DNA of 64,000 nt. Source: Burkholderiales bacterium. Lineage in GTDB: Bacteria; Pseudomonadota; Gammaproteobacteria; Burkholderiales; SG8-39. The stretch spans positions 62,001-126,000 of the forward strand of contig JAOSJV010000010.1 in the NCBI GenBank assembly GCA_027493935.1, written 5' to 3'. Positions within the stretch are counted from its first letter, which is position 1; each line of letters begins with the position of its first letter. Below the pieces are notes generated by a model. That model did no database searches. It was not told where the DNA came from and worked only from the letters and a program-made list of their open reading frames with translations. Positions 60,572-64,000 of this stretch are shown here, in pieces. The translations under genes were made by a program, and so were the position numbers.

Positions 60572-62125
60572 CGCAGGGCCGCGCCCAGCCGCTGCGCAAT
60601 CTCGTTCTCGTCCTCGGCGACCAGCTCGACGAGGCGAGCGCGGCGTTCGTGGACTTCGATCCGCGGCTCGACCGCGTGCTGATGATCGAGGCCCGCGGCG
60701 AGGCCACGCACGTCTGGAGCCACAAGGCACGCATCGGGCTGTTCCTGGGCGCAATGCGCCATTTTGCCGCGTTGCTGCGCGCACGCGGATACGACGTCGA
60801 TTACGTCGCCCTCTCCGAGAACCCGCACGCGTCCCTGCTCGATACGCTCGACCGGCGGCTGGTGGCGCTCGGTCCGCGCAAGCTCGTCGTCGTGGAGCCG
60901 GGCGAATGGCGGCTCGAGCGCGGGATCGAGTCGGTCGCCGAGCGGCGCCAGGTCCCGCTCGCGCTGCGCGAAGACTCGCATTTTCTGCTTTCGCGGCGCG
61001 AATTCGACGACTGGGCGAGCGGCCGCAAGACCCTGCTGCTCGAGACCTTCTACCGCTTCATGCGCAAACGCACCGGGTACCTCATGGCGGGCGGCGTGCC
61101 CGCCGGCGGCGCATGGAACTACGATCGCGAGAACCGCGCTGCGTTCGCCAAGGCCGGGCCGCGCGCCGTGCCGCCGCAGCCGCGCTTCGCGCCCGATGCC
61201 GTCACGCGCGAGGCGCTCGAGGCGGTGCAGTGCGTGTTTCCGGACCATCCCGGATCGCTCGAGCATTTCGCCTGGCCGGTGACGCGCGCGCAGGCGCTCG
61301 ACGCGCTCGCGGCGTTCGTCGCCGAACGCCTCCCGCATTTCGGCCGCCACCAGGATGCGATGTGGAGCGGCGAGCCTTTCCTGTATCACTCGCTGCTCTC
61401 CTCGGCGTTGAACCTCAAGCTGCTCGATCCGCGCGAGGTGATCGAGGCGGCGATCGGCGCGTATCGGAGCAGGCGGGCGCCGCTCGCCGCGGTGGAGGGC
61501 TTCGTCCGTCAGATCCTCGGGTGGCGCGGAGTTCGTCCGCGGCGCGTACTGGCGCGATATGCCGGCAATGCGCGAGGCCAACCACTTCGGGCACGCGCGC
61601 GCCCTGCCGAAGTGGTACTGGACCGGTGAGACGCGCATGAACTGCATGCGCGAGGCGATCGGCCAGACCCTCGCCCACGGCTACGCCCACCACATCCAGC
61701 GCCTCATGATCACCGGCATGTTCGGACTGATCGCCGGGCTCGATCCGAAGCAGGTCGCCGACTGGTATCTCGCGATCTACGTCGACGCGGTCGAGTGGGT
61801 CGAGCTGCCGAACGTCGCCGGGATGGCGCTCTATGCCGACGGCGGGCGGTTCACCACCAAGCCCTACGCGGCGAGCGGCGCGTACGTGAGCCGCATGAGC
61901 AACTACTGCGTGCGCTGCCGCTACGATCCGAGCCGGCGCTCCGGCGCCGGCGCATGCCCGGTGACCACGCTCTACTGGTACTTCCTCGACTGCAACGAGC
62001 GCGAGCTCGCCGCGCAGCCGCGCACCGCGCTGATGGTGCGCAACCTCGCGCGGCTTTCCGCGGCCGAGCGGGGCGCGATCCGCAGGCATGCGCGGTCGCT
62101 GCTCGCCGACCTCGAAGCGCTCTGA
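60568..62125 (+). CDS. FeS bacterial cryptochrome/photolyase (CryPro/PhrB type, frameshifted)
   Basis: About 518 residues. NLVLVLGDQLDEASAAF begins the domain. ALPKWYWTGETRMNCMREAI and SNYCVRC followed 13 residues later by ACPVTTLYWYF give four Cys in the spacing of the Agrobacterium PhrB 4Fe-4S cluster. An extra G at 61528-61529 breaks the frame between RQILGWR and EFVRGAYWRDMPAM. These FAD-containing enzymes repair (6-4) photoproducts in light. It follows the HExxH gene in an ATGA overlap and is convergent with uvrA. Confidence 0.92.
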
Positions 62126-62131
62126 TCAGTT

Positions 62132-64000
62132 CTAGCGCTGCGCGGCGCGCGCCGGAGCGCCGGTCTCGGCGGCGCCACGCTCGCGCAGGAAGCGCGCCAG
62201 GAACTCGGCGGTGTGCGAGCGGCGCCGCGCGGCGGCGATCTCCTCGGGCGGTCCCTGCGCGACGATGCGGCCGCCCGCCGCGCCGCCCTCCGGTCCGAGA
62301 TCGATCACCCAGTCCGCCTCGGCGATCACGTCGAGATCGTGCTCGATCACGACCACGCTGTTGCCGGCGTCGACCAGCCGGTGCACCACGCGGATCAGCC
62401 GCTCGACGTCGGCCATGTGCAGCCCGATGGTCGGCTCGTCGAGCACGTAGAGCGTCGTGCCGCGCGCGCCGGTCTCGAGTTCCACGCCGTGCTTGCGGAT
62501 GCGCGCGGGCGCGCCCGGCCGGCTCTTGGCGAGCTCGGTCACGAGCTTGATGCGCTGCGCCTCGCCGCCGGAGAGCGTCGGGCTCGCCTGGCCGAGCGTG
62601 AGATAGCCGAGGCCGACGTCCTGCAGCAGCGCAAGCGCGTGGTGGATCGCGGAATGCGCGGCGAAGAACTCGACCGCCTCCTCGACGCTCATCGCGAGCA
62701 CCTCGGCGATCGACTTGTCACGATAGCGCACCGCGAGCGTCTCGTCGGTGAACCGCGCGCCGCCGCACACGTCGCACCGCACCTTGACGTCGGGCAGGAA
62801 GCTCATCTCGACGGTCTTCGCGCCCTGCCCCTCGCACGCGACGCAGCGCCCGCCGGCGACGTTGAACGAGAAGCGGCTCGGCGTGTAGCCGCGCAGGCGC
62901 GCCTCCGGCGTGCCGGCGAAGAGCCGCCGGATGTCGTCCCAGAAGCCGACGTAGGTCGCCGGGCACGAGCGCGGCGTCTTGCCGATCGGCGTCTGGTCGA
63001 CCTCCAGCACGCGCGTCACCGCCGCCCAGCCCCTCAGCACGCGGCACCCGCGCAGCGGCACCTTCCTGCCGCGCTTCGCGGCGACGAGCGCGCGCGCAGG
63101 TTGTCGTGCAGCACGTCGCGCACCAGCGTGCTCTTGCCACTGCCGGACACGCCCGTGACACAGACGAGCCGCCCGAGCGGGATCTCGACCCGCAGGTCTG
63201 CCAGGTTGTGCAGCTTCGCCCCCACGATCTCGAGGTACGCCGTGCCACCGCGGCCGGGAGACGTCGGCCGCCGCTCGCCCAGCACCGGATGGCCGAGCGG
63301 CTGCGCGAGCGCGCGGCCGGTCAGCGAGTCGGGCGCGCGCATCAGGTCCTCGAGGGTGCCTGCGGCGACCACCCGGCCGCCGCGCACGCCAGCGCCAGGG
63401 CCGAGGTCGATCAGGTGCTCGGCGCGCCGGATCGTCTCCTCGTCGTGCTCCACCACCACCACCGCATTGCCCTTGCCGCGCAGCTCGGCGAGGGTGTCGA
63501 GCAGGCGCGCGTTGTCGTGCGGGTGCAGACCGATGGTGGGCTCGTCGAGGATGTAGCACACGCCGCGCAGGTTCGAGCCGAGCTGCGCCGCAAGGCGGAT
63601 GCGCTGCGCCTCGCCGCCCGAAAGCGTCGGCGCGCCGCGGTCGAGCGAGAGGTAAGCGAGCCCGACCTGGGCGAGGAACGCGAGCCGCGCGCCGAGCTCG
63701 GCGAGGATGTCGCGCGCGATCTCGCCCTCGCGGCCGGAGAGCCTGAGCCGCCGGAAGTACTCCCGCGCCTCGGCCACCGAGAGCCGGGTGAGCTCGGCGA
63801 TCGTCCGGTCGCGGAAGCGCACCGCGAGCGCGGTCTGGTTCAGGCGCCGGCCCTCGCACGCCGGACAGGGCTTCGCCTCGCCCTCCCACCACTCGTTCCA
63901 CCAGATCTCCTCGCCGGTCTGCTCGGCGTCGAACCCGGCGAGCTCGAGTTCGGTCCCGTAGCAGCGCGCGCACCAGCCGTGCTTCGAGTTGAACGAGAAG
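62132..64000 (-). CDS. uvrA: Excinuclease ABC subunit UvrA, C-terminal part (partial, frameshifted)
   Basis: More than 620 residues; the 5' end is beyond the window. Visible are the first ABC signature [19 protein letters not shown], second Walker [12 protein letters not shown], the CVACEGQG and CDVCGG zinc finger, the second signature [18 protein letters not shown] and [20 protein letters not shown] two-base slip in the GC-repeat at about 63088-63095 separates HDNLR from [10 protein letters not shown]. The inserted [20 protein letters not shown] region and the [15 protein letters not shown] insert suggest a long UvrA variant. It recognises damage in nucleotide excision repair. Confidence 0.9.
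   Translation of the reverse strand, partial: LLVQLEARLVRALLRDRTRARRVRRRADRRGDLVERVVGGRGEALSGVRGPAPEPDRARGALPRPDDRRAHPALGGRGAGVLPAAQALRPRGRDRARHPRRARRAARVPRPGRARLPLARPRRADAFGRRGAAHPPCGAARLEPARRVLHPRRAHHRSAPARQRAPARHPRRAARQGQCGGGGGARRGDDPARRAPDRPRPWRWRARRPGGRRRHPRGPDARARLADRPRARAAARPSGAGRAAADVSRPRWHGVPRDRGGEAAQPGRPAGRDPARAARLCHGRVRQWQEHAGARRAARQPARALVAAKRGRKVPLRGCRVLRGWAAVTRVLEVDQTPIGKTPRSCPATYVGFWDDIRRLFAGTPEARLRGYTPSRFSFNVAGGRCVACEGQGAKTVEMSFLPDVKVRCDVCGGARFTDETLAVRYRDKSIAEVLAMSVEEAVEFFAAHSAIHHALALLQDVGLGYLTLGQASPTLSGGEAQRIKLVTELAKSRPGAPARIRKHGVELETGARGTTLYVLDEPTIGLHMADVERLIRVVHRLVDAGNSVVVIEHDLDVIAEADWVIDLGPEGGAAGGRIVAQGPPEEIAAARRRSHTAEFLARFLRERGAAETGAPARAAQR

Overview
The window is very GC-rich, densely coding DNA of betaproteobacterial (Burkholderiales-like) character. 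The formate dehydrogenase operon with its DUF3305/DUF3306 genes, the tandem IclR and LysR regulators, glutaryl-CoA dehydrogenase and GTGA/ATGA gene overlaps all fit that group; no rRNA or species marker is present, so the placement is inference. I see no tRNA, rRNA, CRISPR array, insertion sequence or prophage, and no gene-free stretch longer than about 300 bases.

Layout. (1) 1-8450, plus strand: a tightly coupled ring-cleavage type catabolic cluster (cupin, alpha/beta hydrolase, IclR regulator, thiamine-diphosphate enzyme, aspartate dehydrogenase, aldehyde dehydrogenase, extradiol dioxygenase, BphA4-type ferredoxin reductase), probably continuing upstream of the window. (2) 8466-12757: universal stress protein, 3-hydroxyacyl-CoA dehydrogenase, glutaryl-CoA dehydrogenase, 3-methyladenine glycosylase. 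(3) 12790-21605: two exported AlgH/YqgE paralogues, ClpB with a heat-shock-like promoter, a Ser/Thr kinase joined to a cyclic-nucleotide-binding-like domain, a LysR regulator, an acyl-CoA synthetase and a DUF190 protein. (4) 21835-32638, all minus strand: a molybdenum/tungsten block: TupBCA tungstate transporter, ModA-like binding protein, MOT1-type transporter, an NtrC-type two-component pair, then mobB-moeA-moaD-moaE and crcB. It diverges from a ModE-like regulator and a Mop protein (32783-34158). (5) 34355-37151: a second aromatic cluster (DUF1330, DapA-family aldolase/lyase, 3-hydroxyanthranilate dioxygenase, extradiol dioxygenase). (6) 37174-43431, minus: ApbE, malic enzyme (perfect FNR/Anr box upstream), class I fumarase, UbiE, MenA-like prenyltransferase. 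(7) 43571-52995, minus: a complete respiratory formate dehydrogenase operon with maturation genes. (8) 53068-57882, plus: moaA, fdhD, mobA, a second moeA and a second HTH/binding-protein-fold regulator. (9) 57913-64000: small ORF, rmuC, an HExxH protein, an FeS photolyase and the 3' end of uvrA.

The dominant theme is molybdenum/tungsten: uptake, sensing, cofactor assembly and the main consumer (formate dehydrogenase) lie in two facing blocks, each with its own MoeA and its own HTH + binding-protein-like regulator.

Data quality matters: about 33 single-base (occasionally two-base) indels, mostly in short G/C runs, break about 20 otherwise intact genes. Several pairs compensate within one gene. 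After one correction per break every reading frame closes with a whole number of codons. I annotate these as intact genes with probable sequence errors and give the position of each break.
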